Shown one piece after another: positions 1 through 12,201 of a stretch of DNA of 64,000 bases. The DNA comes from Siphonodentalium dalli (lineage: Eukaryota; Mollusca; Scaphopoda; Gadilida; Siphonodentaliidae). The translations under genes were made by a program, and so were the position numbers. How positions within the stretch are numbered: the stretch's first letter is position 1; each line of letters begins with the position of its first letter. Under the pieces are notes generated by a model. The model did not search any database and was not told where the DNA came from. It saw only the letters and a program-made list of their open reading frames with translations. The stretch covers positions 55,501,762 to 55,565,761 of the forward strand of contig CP136061.1 in NCBI GenBank assembly GCA_032622095.1, written 5' to 3'.

Positions 1-47
1 TAAGTGTCAGGAGTGTGAACAGAGGCTGGTGCGGGCTGACAAGGTTA
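1..47. repeat. Possible end of a tRNA-derived SINE
   Basis: The stretch GAGGCTGGTGCGGGCTGACA resembles GAGGCTGGCGCGGGCTCACA in the SINE-like copy at 45806-45935. It is cut by the window edge, so only similarity is claimed. Confidence 0.3.
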
Positions 48-108
48 GATTATCTCAACATTCCTAAGGGAACTACTCATCAATGAGTATTTAGTACAGA
101 AAGGGTTA
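48..108 (+). repeat. Family-D MITE, 3' fragment
   Basis: Contains the family-D right end: a decayed ATTATCTGAACATTTCC, GGGAACTACTCATCAATGAG and terminal GTACAGAAAGGGTTAA. The rest of the element is missing. Confidence 0.7.
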
Positions 109-123
109 ACGGCAGTATTTAAA

Positions 124-1277
124 CAAGCCTGAATTTAGTGTGTATGACATTTGCAGAATGAGGTCCCCAGAGGGTGAATTTAGTAATGCTATGCCGCACA
201 GTTGTCTAGCATCACCAAATTCACCCTCTGGGGACCTCATTCTGCTTAGGCCTCAACTGTTATGGGAGACCTAGGATCATATTGAACTTCCCCAGTTGAA
301 GTTAGTGATGTTCATTCATTAGTCACCTCGATTATACATTTTATCTTCTGTTAAATTAGGGGATATATATATATAAAATGTAACTAAAAACACAGTTCTG
401 ATTAAAATCATACTCAGACGCTTCAGGTACTAAGTCTGACGAAATTGGGTTGGGGTTCCATTACTGCAAAGTAGATATTACGTACTTGCCAGCCAATCGC
501 AAAATCATCAGTAAGCGATGTAACCAATCAGGCGATAGTTGCATGGAATTCTCAAGACTATGGGAATTCCTTCAGCCAGCACGATTCCAGTAAACCCCAC
601 CCAATAGATAGCTAAATAGCACAAGAACTTTTCCAAAGTATGGCTAATTTCACACAGTGTTTACAAATTCACAGTTTACGACAACCAATTAAACACTGAA
701 AAGCGTTTATAAAGAGTCCAAAAATGACCAATATTACCTTATATGTCCAATGATATTGGATATTATTTAGAAATTCAACATTTAGTACAGAAGAATTTAG
801 AAGTTGCGATGTCGTAAATTTATTTAATTTCCAGCATATGATGTTGATTTTGAAGCGAAACAAAGAAAATATTATTTTGTTTCGATTCATAAACGCAATA
901 AACATGATCGATCGCAGTTCAAATTATGTCACAAGGCCCAGAATATATTCTGAGAGAATGCGTAGAATAAGAAGCCATGTTTTTCTTTTGCGAAAACGAA
1001 AGTCGTTCGCAGAAACGAATCCGAAAGTACATTATGTCAATCAAAGCTGTTTTTAAAGAAAAATGTAGGCCGTGACGTCATACTGCAGGGGTTGCCTTTG
1101 GAAGTTATTTATAGCGATGGTAATGAGGCAAATAGCGGATTTCATCAGACTTAGTACCTGAAGCGTCTGAGTATGATTCTAATGAGAACTGCTAAAAACA
1201 ATAATTTGAGACTATATAGATATTTGCCAGAAGATCAAGTCTAAGCAGAATGAGGTTCCCAGACAGTGAATTTAGTG
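124..1277 (+). mobile_element. Family-H1 hAT-type MITE, split by a 799-bp insertion
   Basis: Starts CAAGCCTGAATTTAGTGTG followed by the palindrome GAATGAGGTCCCCAGAGGGT...its complement (156-244), then the H1 middle (GGGAGACCTAGGATCA) up to 392. The middle resumes at 1201 (AATTTGAGACTAT) and enters the second palindrome arm at 1238-1277, where it is truncated. The gap is exactly the element at 393-1191. Confidence 0.85.
393..1191. mobile_element. Non-autonomous DNA transposon with 9-bp target duplication (Mutator-like?)
   Basis: Terminal inverted repeats of about 50 bp: left CAGTTCTGATTAAAATCATA then CTCAGACGCTTCAGGTACTA, and the complement at the right end (1145-1191). It is flanked on both sides by CTAAAAACA (384-392 and 1192-1200). 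Paralogous H1 copies read CTAAAAACGATG without interruption, giving the empty site. A 9-bp duplication plus long terminal repeats fits Mutator-like elements; hAT (8 bp) is the alternative. The interior has only short ORFs and no recognisable transposase. Confidence 0.8.
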
Positions 1278-1308
1278 ATGTGAGCATTTTTCAACTTCTA
1301 ACAGAAAA

Positions 1309-1554
1309 TTTAAACCTTCCATGACTGGAGCATCCTGAAAATTTGTGAATACCCTGTGCCAATGCATTCTCTTATATATGCGAGTCACCCAGGGAGAATG
1401 CATTGGCATAACAATATTTACCTTGACCATGTAAGCCACTCTATTCTCTTATATATGTGAAGCTTCCTATGGGAGACTCACATATATAAGAGAATACACT
1501 GGCAAAGGATGTTTAATGCTGCATCAGCGCAGCTCCTTCCATGAAAGTGTTTAA
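1309..1554 (+). mobile_element. Family-B double-hairpin MITE
   Basis: Starts TTAAACCTTCCATGACTGGA and ends GCAGCTCCTTCCATGAAAGT then TTAA. It holds two hairpins built on CCAATGCATTCTCTTATATA and its complement, joined by a spacer with AACAATATTTACCTTGACC. The first hairpin has lost much of its second arm. Ends 37 bp before exon 1. Confidence 0.8.
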
Positions 1555-1591
1555 TTGCTAAATTTAAGTTTTAGCATCTTATTTATTGCAG

Positions 1592-1723
1592 CTTATAGGT
1601 GGACTGGCTGATGAGAAGGACAGATGGAAGGAGTCGGTGTTGAGTCTCGATAGAATTATTGACGATATTGTTGGTGATGTTTTGATATCAGCTGGTTATG
1701 TGGCTTATCTTGGTCCATTCACA
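1592..1723 (+). CDS. DNAH1: DNAH1 exon 1 of window (residues 1-44)
   Basis: Acceptor TTATTGCAG, donor GTGAGT, 44 whole codons, phase 0 at both ends. Encodes the last part of the stalk's second helix and the return to the AAA ring, ending [10 protein letters not shown], a strongly conserved dynein segment that continues into GEYR of the next exon. A family-B MITE ends at 1554, only 37 bp before this exon. Confidence 0.9.
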
Positions 1724-4700
1724 GTGAGTATTATCGCCATTGCCGAAAATAAATTATAAATGGCGAAAACAAAATGACGAAAAAAATGGCTAAATTGATT
1801 TCCTCTCAAATATGTCCATCAGGACATGGTGGCGATTATAAACACACCAGCATTCATCGGTCTAATAACATCACGCGCAGCTGACATCCGTACAACAAAA
1901 GCGTCGCCACCTCGTGTATGTTACACGATCCGATGTGCTTGGAGCAATTAGTAATATGTGTACATTTGTGTTGATTTCATGCAGTGTCAATGGCAGATGC
2001 TTTGTGTTGTAATAAACACAACTTTTGAGTGGGATAAGGGAAAGATGCTTAATCACTTTAAGTGACGGAGGTTTTTGTTGCGAGTCAAGATTCCAAAATT
2101 AATTTCTTGCATTTGCAGTTTGATATCCCTATTAATTAATTCCAACTTTTTACAAAACCGATCGATCTGTCCAACTAGCCGCGATTAAAATTATCCTAAT
2201 TGTGTAGTCACCAGGGTATACTTACTATTTTCCCGCGAATTGAACAAATATGCACCAGATACGCATAGGCATAGATAAAACTATGCACAAACTCGCGAAT
2301 AAATAAAACTTCAGGTTGCGTTCAGATATCGTATTCCATATTTTCGCTATATGTTAATACACCACAATTTGTTTTTATTTGCGATGGTCTAAAAACTTTC
2401 ATTGTATGTGGAATCGCTTGGCAGGATGTTATTGCTCATATCACATTGTTATTTTTTTCCTTTGTCAATAAACTGTGATATACGTTCAATTTATCTCAAA
2501 ATTTTTTTTCCCAAACAAGTGGCTAAAGTAAATTCAAACTGGTTAAAAAAAATTGGCATTTGGCTAAAATAATGGCTAACTGAATTTCTGGGCCAGCGTG
2601 AACACTGTTTATCGCTAATTTTTACAATAAATGCATCCTGATCCTTGTAGAAAATAATTCCAAATTATACATTCTGTTAGCAGTTCATGGTCGCAATATT
2701 TTATTCATTCTGACTGAAATTTTAGGTTTGTTATGAACTTTTTTGTCAGACATATCTGTTGTACTTCCCACAAGTACATCATTATCAGTAATATCATTTA
2801 CATAAATAATCAAGTGAAGGAACGGAAAATTGATGCAACAAAGAATCAGTCTCCACCACCTCTATTTAAAGTCATATCGCACATTAATTGGATACTAAAA
2901 AAACAAGAAATTTGCCTGATGTTAATGTCTTTTGATCTACCCAAACAAATGTAGTAAGTATCTACCTTTAAATAGGTCATCAAATTATATTTTATATCAT
3001 TTTAAAATAGAATTAAATCACTGAGCTAACAATTTCCATTTTTTGTGATAGTTACAACGAGACTCGGAAGCGGTGCTCTCGGAAACCGTTGCTACTAAAT
3101 TTGTATCGAGCTTATTAATACTCGGTGTATTGGTTTGCGTTTGGTTTTTATGTTTCTCATTTAACATTGTATTATGATACATTCATCATACTATATCTGG
3201 ACACATTAGTCCATACTCAAGAGTGTCATACTGAATTAATTCCACGTCCACAATATGTGCACGTGCCATGACACGACTCAAATTGAAAGAACACCAAAGG
3301 CTTCAAAGCGCGGTAGCCAGTACCATTATCTTTGACCGGCCATCATGCAACGATGTATATTTATTAGCCACATTGTCGATTTCATCCATGGTGTAAGTAA
3401 GTCTTCGGCTTTTGTTTTATCTTTTAGCACTGTCATTGCTGAGAGCTTTCTGATGAATGGCAACAAGCCATATTTCCGACTAAATCTTGAAAAGTTGAAA
3501 AGTTACCCATAATCTGCTGTGGTTAAGGAGTCGATTATTTAGGGCATTACTGTAGAGCATTGAAGGCTTATTTTTTTAATTGTTTTTCCTTAGGGAGAAT
3601 ACAGGGCTAACATGCAAAGTGAGTGGGTGGAAAAGATTGATGTCCACAAAGTTCCACGGACAGATGAGCCTACACTAATTAACACACTCAGTGACCCAGT
3701 TAAGATTCGCAGCTGGCAGATTGCTGGTCTACCCAAAGATAACCTGTCAGTGGAGAACGGAGTCATCGTCCAGTTCTCACAAAGATGGCCGCTGTTCATT
3801 GATCCTCAGGGTCAGGCAAACAAATGGGTCAAAAATCTTGTAAGTTTTTATTTACCAGAAATATGGTTCTATTTAGTTTGTCAAATTTTGAGTTTGTTCA
3901 TATGATAGCTCCAATAGAAAACTCCAATTTGGCCGACATTTAGAATGTGAATTTCAAACCATATCCTGATTAAAATAGGCCATCATAAAAAAGACCTTTC
4001 TAATTTTTTAGCATAATTAATTGAATTCTTGCGACCAATATGACATATAATTAGTATTTAATTTCTATTTAATAAGATCTAATTCAAATAATTATAAGCT
4101 CACAACATTACCGTAATAACTTTTATGTTCTTTATAATCTTCACCGGTCAATTAATTGGAAAGAAAGTTAACACCAACCGCATCGCTCAGCCTACCGGTA
4201 AAAATATAGTTCTCCCAATTCTTGCTCGAGAATTTTTCCAATTGATTTATAATATTAATAACATTATTGCCCAAATTCTTGTACTTCATGATTATGTTGT
4301 AATTTCATCGAAGTACTTCCCCACGTCATTATATAGCTGACTTTTGTGGAATTCCATGCGGTATGGCATAATGATCTATGTCAGTGAAATATCTCACTAC
4401 CAAACATGTTTGCACTTCTACAAATTTCAGGTTTAAATTAACACATCTGGTTAACCCTTTGGGATAAAATACATCGCTCTTATACGACTATGTTATTTCT
4501 TGAATGCCCCTCCAAATGAATATAGACCTTTCCAATATATACTTTTATAACTGGGTGAGAGAATCCATTTAGTACAGAAAGGGTTAACATTGTTATATTT
4601 TGTATTAACAGGAGCGAGATAACGGTTTGGATGTTATTAAACTCTCTGATAAAGATTTCCTCAGAAGTTTGGAAAATGCCGTCCGATTCGGCAAACCTTG

Positions 4701-7700
4701 TCTCCTGGAGAATGTTGGTATTGAGCTGGATCCCGCATTAGAACCAATTCTGCTGAGACAGGTTAGTATCACCAGTGTTATTCCATGTGACTGAAATTAC
4801 ATTTGAAGAGCTTTTATTCTGATTCAATATGATCATACTTTTTTTCTAAATGTAAAATCTTGCTCTGTATGTATTATTTTACCTTGTGCTCAGGCATATA
4901 TGAATAATTTTCCTTATAGTCAAGTGATGATATCATGACATCATCTAATGTTAGCGTGACTGACATTACACAAAAATAACTAATTTAAAAATTAAATTTG
5001 TCTTAAACTTACAAAAATTTGTATGAACCCCTTTGTAATTATTCGTAACCAGTATTTCAAGAAACTGTTGAAGCAAGATTTGATTTCAGAACTGGTATGA
5101 ATTTAGGCATGATGGACCTTACCATAATTTCGTGACTAAAATGATGTATTACCGGTAATCAACTATATGCATATTGTGTTATTTAAAGTTTAAAGGTTTC
5201 ATGCTGAATATACATGTACGTGCAATGCTTATAGCTCACAATTGGTTTATGCATGTTATATTCTATGTGACTGAGATATGATGTCATCATGTCATCAGGT
5301 TTATAAGTACTCAGCATAATCCTAGTTATACCCATACCCAACCCCCACCCAAACAAGTTGGTAAAGGGTATGATGGATTCTGTTTACCAAAAAAGCAGAT
5401 GAATGTAAAGAAGGAAGAACAGAAAGCAGCAAGTCATTTTCTATAGGTCCGGCCAGTATTCTCTCTATCTACAGTTTCTAACTATGGTGATTTGAAACTT
5501 TGGGATATGGTTAACAACATATTGAAGATTTATTACTTATAAACATGGTAGAATTAATGGTACACAATCCAATTCGATGGATTCAGATTCAGATTCCAAC
5601 AACAACAACATTTCTTCAAAAAACGCTTTAGTTATCAGAATCGATTAATTACAAAAACGATAATGCTAACCACTCTAGTAAACAGGTTATATATCAACAT
5701 TTTGATCAACGCAATTCGGTATCGAGAGTATGTCAGTCGGCTCGTTGAATATTTCCTGGGCCGCCAAATATTCCAGGTAGTGAAAAATAACAGATTTCAA
5801 TAATCGATATCTGATAACTTTGAGCTTTGATTGGAGCGTTCCTCGACTCGAATCAGATATTTTTTTACCCCGAAGTCAAAGAAATAGTAATTTAGGAGCG
5901 TTAACCCTTTACCCAACAAACCGGCCAAAACCGGCCAAATAAAGCTTCAACAGCCTAAAATATCATCGGTCTGTCTCAATAGAACCATACAAATATGGAT
6001 ATCATTGGAACCGGCTCCTTGACCACATTGTGATAGTTAGTTATGCCCTGTGCCAATGCATTCTCTTATATATGCGAGTCGACCATAGGTCGCCTCGCAT
6101 ATATAAGAGAATGCATTGGCCTAAAAAAAATCTTTTTTTAACACTTTTTACCATTTTTTCTTACATTCTTTAACAATTTTATAATTTTTAATGTGTTAAG
6201 CCAATGCATTCTCTTATATATGCGAGGCGACCTATGGTCGACTCGCATATATAAGAGAATGCATTGGCACAGGGCATAACTGTTGGGTAAAGGGTTAATT
6301 CGGATTGTGTATCTTTAATAGTTGTCTGATTCTTTGATATAAAATCCTTTAAATCCGTAACCCATCGGAGAACATTTTGGTCAGCAACATTTTATTTTAA
6401 ACATTTTTGTGTCTTCATTTTTTTAGACTTATAGGATGCAAGGTAGTCTGGTGATCAAACTTGGAGATGCTGTGATTCCATATCACGAGGATTTCAAATT
6501 CTATATCACGTCCAAGCTACCCAACCCTCACTACACTCCAGAGGTATCAACCAAGGTCACGTTGGTCAACTTCACTCTCTCACCAAGGTAAAAACTATAA
6601 ATTTGACATAGCTACTTAGTCCTCATTAACCCTTTCTATGCTAAATGGATTCTCCCACTCACTTATAAAAGTATACATCGGAATGGTCTATTAATCATCT
6701 GGAGGAGTTTTTGTGAATAAATAAGCAGATGACGGATAATAGTACAGTGAGGGTGCTATTTATTGGAGGAAAATGTTCCGATAATAAGTTAGTATAGAAA
6801 GGGTTAAGTAATGGTATTGACATGGTATATTGAGAGATTCTATGGAGTAAACTGTTTATATGATGTCCGTAGGCCCCTGCAAATAGTGGGTTTTTGATCG
6901 AATCAATTTCCAATGTCATTAGCGAGGAAATCCACATCGATTCAAAATTCGGAATAGGAGATGGACCATTCCATAATTACACTATCACGACTTTCTCAAT
7001 GATAAATCAGGGGTTTGATTAAAGGGCTTTGACCTGCACTTTCGCGAACGACATTACAACTGCCACTGCATGAAAGTCAAAACTAAGCAAACAAGCAATT
7101 ACGAACAGATAATGCGTCTAATATTGTGTATGCACAGTCACGTGACGTACCGTTCACTGCAGAATAAATTATAACTTAACTGTTATATTCGCAGTCATGA
7201 AACAAGAGGGTTGGAAAAGTTATAGTTAAAATGACATATTTTGAGGGTACACTTGCGAGTGTATCTATACTTCTCAGTAGTTCTCAGAATGTTCAAATAT
7301 TACCGATAAATGCATTATGTTCGCATTCACTGGTTTTGTGTACTCAAAACTACTATTCGTTGTTTCAAAGTTGAAACGATTTCTAATCCAATATCGAGGT
7401 CGAATCGAATATCAAAATGAATATCGAATATTCGCAGGAGCCTAGCTGTCTAGGAATCTGTTAATATGCGGTGTTGCAATCTGTTTATATGCTGTCTGGG
7501 AATCTGTTTTTATGCTGTCTGGGAATCTATAAATGGGAGTTCCCCAACTTTGTTGGCAAATTTACAGAATTTAATGCAAAAAAAAAAGAAGAATTATCAT
7601 CATAATACTAATAATATATGTCTAACAGACCCATTTCGCCAAGAAAATTCAAAATCGAGCAGATAGTATTTATATTATTATGATATTAAAAAAATCGCGG

Positions 7701-10700
7701 AAATATCCGAAGTCAGTCAAGTGAGGGCGATCACATGACCACAACGCGGTCACATGACCAATCATCTGCATCGACGCTTACCGATGACAGCGGTGGGTGG
7801 AGCTTGAAATAATTCCGCCAATCGCGTAACGATTGGATAAATTACGCTGGATAATTACCTAAGCCTTTACGATAAATAGCGATCACGGAATAAAACTGTT
7901 TGAATGTGCTGAATTATTAACTGGCTTTGCTAGAATGTGGATTATATAACGAATAATGATGGCTAAAATGCACTTTGATGCGATAAAAGTTATTTGAAAT
8001 GAGATTAATTTATGCAGAAATGCAATGAGCGACCGGAATTTCGTGCGAAACTAATTTAACTGTTTCTGAAAAAATACAAGTTAGGCCATATACCGGTACT
8101 TCATTCTTCGTTGTATGGTACCAATTTCGGAAGCTAGTTTACACATTAGTGTCATCCAGTTGTGCGCTATATGCGTACAATTAAATACAAATGGGTGTGA
8201 TTAAAAAGGTGGTAGTTATTGTACTAGTACATGTACCATGATGGCTTAAATTCGTCATAATAATGTTCCTGTCTGTTTCTTCACACGAAACATTTTGTGT
8301 GGAGAAGTGCACAACTGTGAACAGGTTGCTAAAATCCTTCCAGTCAAGATCGATAAGTGAGTAAACAAAATAATTCACTCGAATACACAACAGACTGTTG
8401 AAACTACAATAATTATTAGTTAGGCTGCAGTTTGGCATAACGACATTTTTTTTAATTGAAGGCTAGCCTGGCATTGTTTTTCAGTTTGTTGTTTGTTTTA
8501 CTTTATGTTTTGATGTCACATATTGACTTTCTAGAGAGGATTTTTTTGAATTGTTAGCATAGAAAAACTCCAATGATTGCCTCTAATAAAGAGCGTCCAT
8601 GTTTTCGTCACGGGTGTAGACAATACAGAGCGTTCTCAATTATGAACGTGCTCTATTTCGATATGTCATGGGTGATTTTGTATTGTGACAATTAAATATA
8701 AAGAGCGTCCATGCTTCCGTCTCCCAAAAGCGGTAGACAATAAAGAGCGTTCTAAATTATGTTGTCTTTTTGGAGGTACTAAATAATGGATCGCTAGCCC
8801 GCTCACAACTGAACACACTACATCTACTAGCCATCTTGGAATATGTGGAGATGACAGATACTCGGGATATTTATATCGAAAGTAAAACAACAAACAAACA
8901 CAAAACAAAGGCGCATAAATAGAGTTAACATTATTCAGCCCAGTGTTTATATAAATTTGGGCGCTTCTTATATATGTATGACCAGAGCGATAATGTTCGA
9001 ATTCTTTCTATTCACTTTGTGGCATTTTAGAGTGCAAACAAGTTCGCGACTGACACTGATGAATAGTCACTGAGTGATTACAAATCACCGAATGAATACG
9101 CGAGACAATCAAAGCACTAATTACTGCCATCTATTTACCAAAACAGACACGTGCCGGCATGTTAATTATTAATGGCTACAAAAACAACAACCATTCTAGG
9201 GGCTATTAATTACTTTATTCACATAGTTATTGTTTTATATTCCAGATAAACGGCCAAAGCGTAACGTAATCTATACACCACACGCGCACATACAACTCCG
9301 CATTTTAGTATAGGCTGACTTACGATTACGTCATTGTAGTCTGCATAATAAACTCCGGCTCCGAATCTGCGTTTTTAATTCGCTCCCCACAAGTATGTCA
9401 CTCGTAGTTTAGTCACGGAAATCTCTGAATACCGGTGGTGGTATTATTTATTTATTTTACGGGTTATTTATTACGCGATCGGAATGGGACTTGGATCATT
9501 TTAATCACAACAGGGAGGGCTTTCCGATTGCGTTTTGTAGTTTCTAGAGCGAATTAGTCCTTTAAAGAAACATGTTCTGTTGCCTGAATTTCATATTATG
9601 TACCGGTATAGGGAAAATGTAATTTTTTTTATTAAAAATGTCTATATCATTTTACAGTGGATTAGAAGACCAGTTGCTGGGTACAGTGGTAGCAGAGGAA
9701 AGACCGGATCTCGAGGAGGCTAAAAATCAGCTGATTATTAGTAACGCTAAGATGAAGCAGGAATTGAAGGAGATTGAGGACCGAATCCTCTACCGTCTCA
9801 GCTCATCCGAGGGCAGTCCGGTCGATGATCTCGATCTTATCGCTACGCTCGAGGCATCCAAAGTCAAGTCACTTGAAATTAAGGTAAATTGGTTCTCTCT
9901 TTATATTTTTGTTGCCTTTTTCTATGTTTTATCTTCGTGATGTAATCTTGGTATTATGAAACATGAAGTTTAAGGATTTTGCCATTATAAAATTTGAATA
10001 ATTGTTGAAGTCTTTATGGCCTATATGCACTGTTCATGAAAGATTCACTATCCTGTTTTTCATTCTTCCAAAATCTGATTTGACACAAAGTTATTATTCC
10101 CCCACTTTCGTCTGTGTCTGTCCGTCACACTTTCTCCCTCCGTGTGTCGTACCGTCCATCCGTCCGTCCGTCCGACCTCATAACTCGAACAACTATGAAC
10201 CGATTTCAATAATGTTTTGTATGCAATCTCCTTAGGACCGCATGATGCTAATTCTTGGTTTGGTAGCTCGATTTTTTGGGGGGAAATATGTGTTATTACA
10301 TTCGACTGGATTGGGAGGGGACATCAACATTTTTGCGATTAGTTTTTTCAAACTTGTTTTGCTTTATCATATTTTATGGATCTTAATGCTGAACACTAAT
10401 ATGTAAGGAAGGGGTAGTGCTATCAGCCCATTTGATATTTTTGAAAAATAGTGTCTTTGAAGCCATTTTCCCCAAACTTGGTGTTATTCCCTTCTAAAAA
10501 TAATATAATAAAATTGAACCTACTAGTACATTATGTACATATCTGGAAGAACCGTAACATTGTTCTGACCACATGTAATATGTAAATAAAGGTACAGATA
10601 CTGTTGCATTGTGGGATGGGGGTTGCATGGACTATGCAAGAGGAATAACCCATGGCCATAACCTAATACAGTAAAACCTCTCCAAACCGGATCCTCTATA

Positions 10701-12167
10701 AACCGAATCCCTCTGCATACCGACCAAATTGTCTCGTTCTGAATTTACCAAAGTGCATTCTCACTAAAAATTATTTCTGTAATCCGGAAACTCTCCATTC
10801 CGAACATCGGATGGCTTTTCTAGTCCAAAAGTGAATGAATACATTAATTTTTACCTTCGAAATCCGAACACGGAAAGCGGTTCCAGCCGAACGCACATGC
10901 AGCATATTTGACATACTTGATGCTGAACTCGTGTTGGCTTTAGTGTATAGACTGGGGATCCTTTATAAGTTTAAATTTCTAGTTATCTTTTATTCGTCAT
11001 TCCTCGTGTTATCAGGCTAAAGTGACAGTAGCTGAGCAGACGGAGAGGGACATCGATTTGACAAGATCACAGTATATACCCGTGGCTGTTAACACCCAGA
11101 TCCTCTTCTTCTGTGTGGCTGACATGGCTAACATAGATCCTATGTATCAGTACTCACTAGAATGGTTCATCAACATCTTCCTCGGAGGAATCTCTCACGC
11201 CGAGAGAGCTGGTGAGTTATCTCGCTTTTCTTAATTTTTACTAAGTTGGATTTCAAGTTGAATACTCGTGACTCATTCCATGAAGCAGATGGTGTAGAGA
11301 GACTGGTACAGCATTAAAGAACCTGCGCCAATGCATTCTCTTATATATGCGAATCTCCAATAGGGAGCCACGCATATATAAGATAATGCACTGGCTTTCA
11401 ATGTCAAGGTAAATATTGTTAGGCCAATGTATTCTCTTAGATATGAGAGGCTCCCTTTGGGAGACTCACATATATAAGAGAATGCATTGGCACAGGGTTT
11501 TTCACAAAATTTCAGGAAGCTCAGTCAGAGATACTCTCAAACTCATGAGATCCAAACATGCTTTTTGTAACATCATTAGTATTTAATTTATTGAATTTTG
11601 TAATTATGTCGACATATTATAATCAGGTTATATGAGGTAAGTTAGTTTTTGTTTTGTGATGGTTTGGCAATGATACTAAAAAAAATTAAAATAACTTCAC
11701 AATCAAGTTGGTGTTATTGAGAGGTATACATACGTGGCTCAGATTTCTGATAAATAAAATCACCAAATATCATGTTTAATCGATAAAATGTTGTAAACCG
11801 ATGAATTGCATGTGTAAACAATGAGACATTTATGGGATCACAGAGGACAAGACAAGTTGATAACGGCTATGTTTAATAAAATATTTATGCCCGGGGCACT
11901 TCAGAGCATAACCCCTTGAGGAAATTGGAGTTTATTCGAGACAAACTGTATAGTGATAAGAGCTGTTTATTGGTAAATAAAAACAGCTGGAAATATCAAT
12001 ATAAGCAATATCATAAGATGGTGAGGGCAACAAAGCGCCATACTTAACCCTTTGAGTGCCAGGTCCGATTTTTGTATCAACCCATATACCCTGTGCCAAT
12101 GCATTCTCTTATATATGCGAGTCGACCATAGGTCGCCTCCCATATATAAGAGAATGCATTGGCTTAA

Positions 12168-12201
<34 letters not shown>

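Noticed and set aside
5901-6298. microRNA precursor genes formed by the long hairpins
   Set aside because: The same hairpins recur in many MITE copies with transposon ends; small-RNA production is possible but no separate miRNA gene can be claimed.
10669-11015. Complete pogo/Tigger element in intron 5
   Set aside because: Only one CAGTAAAACCTCTCC-type end is visible; no matching inverted end with TA was found before exon 6.
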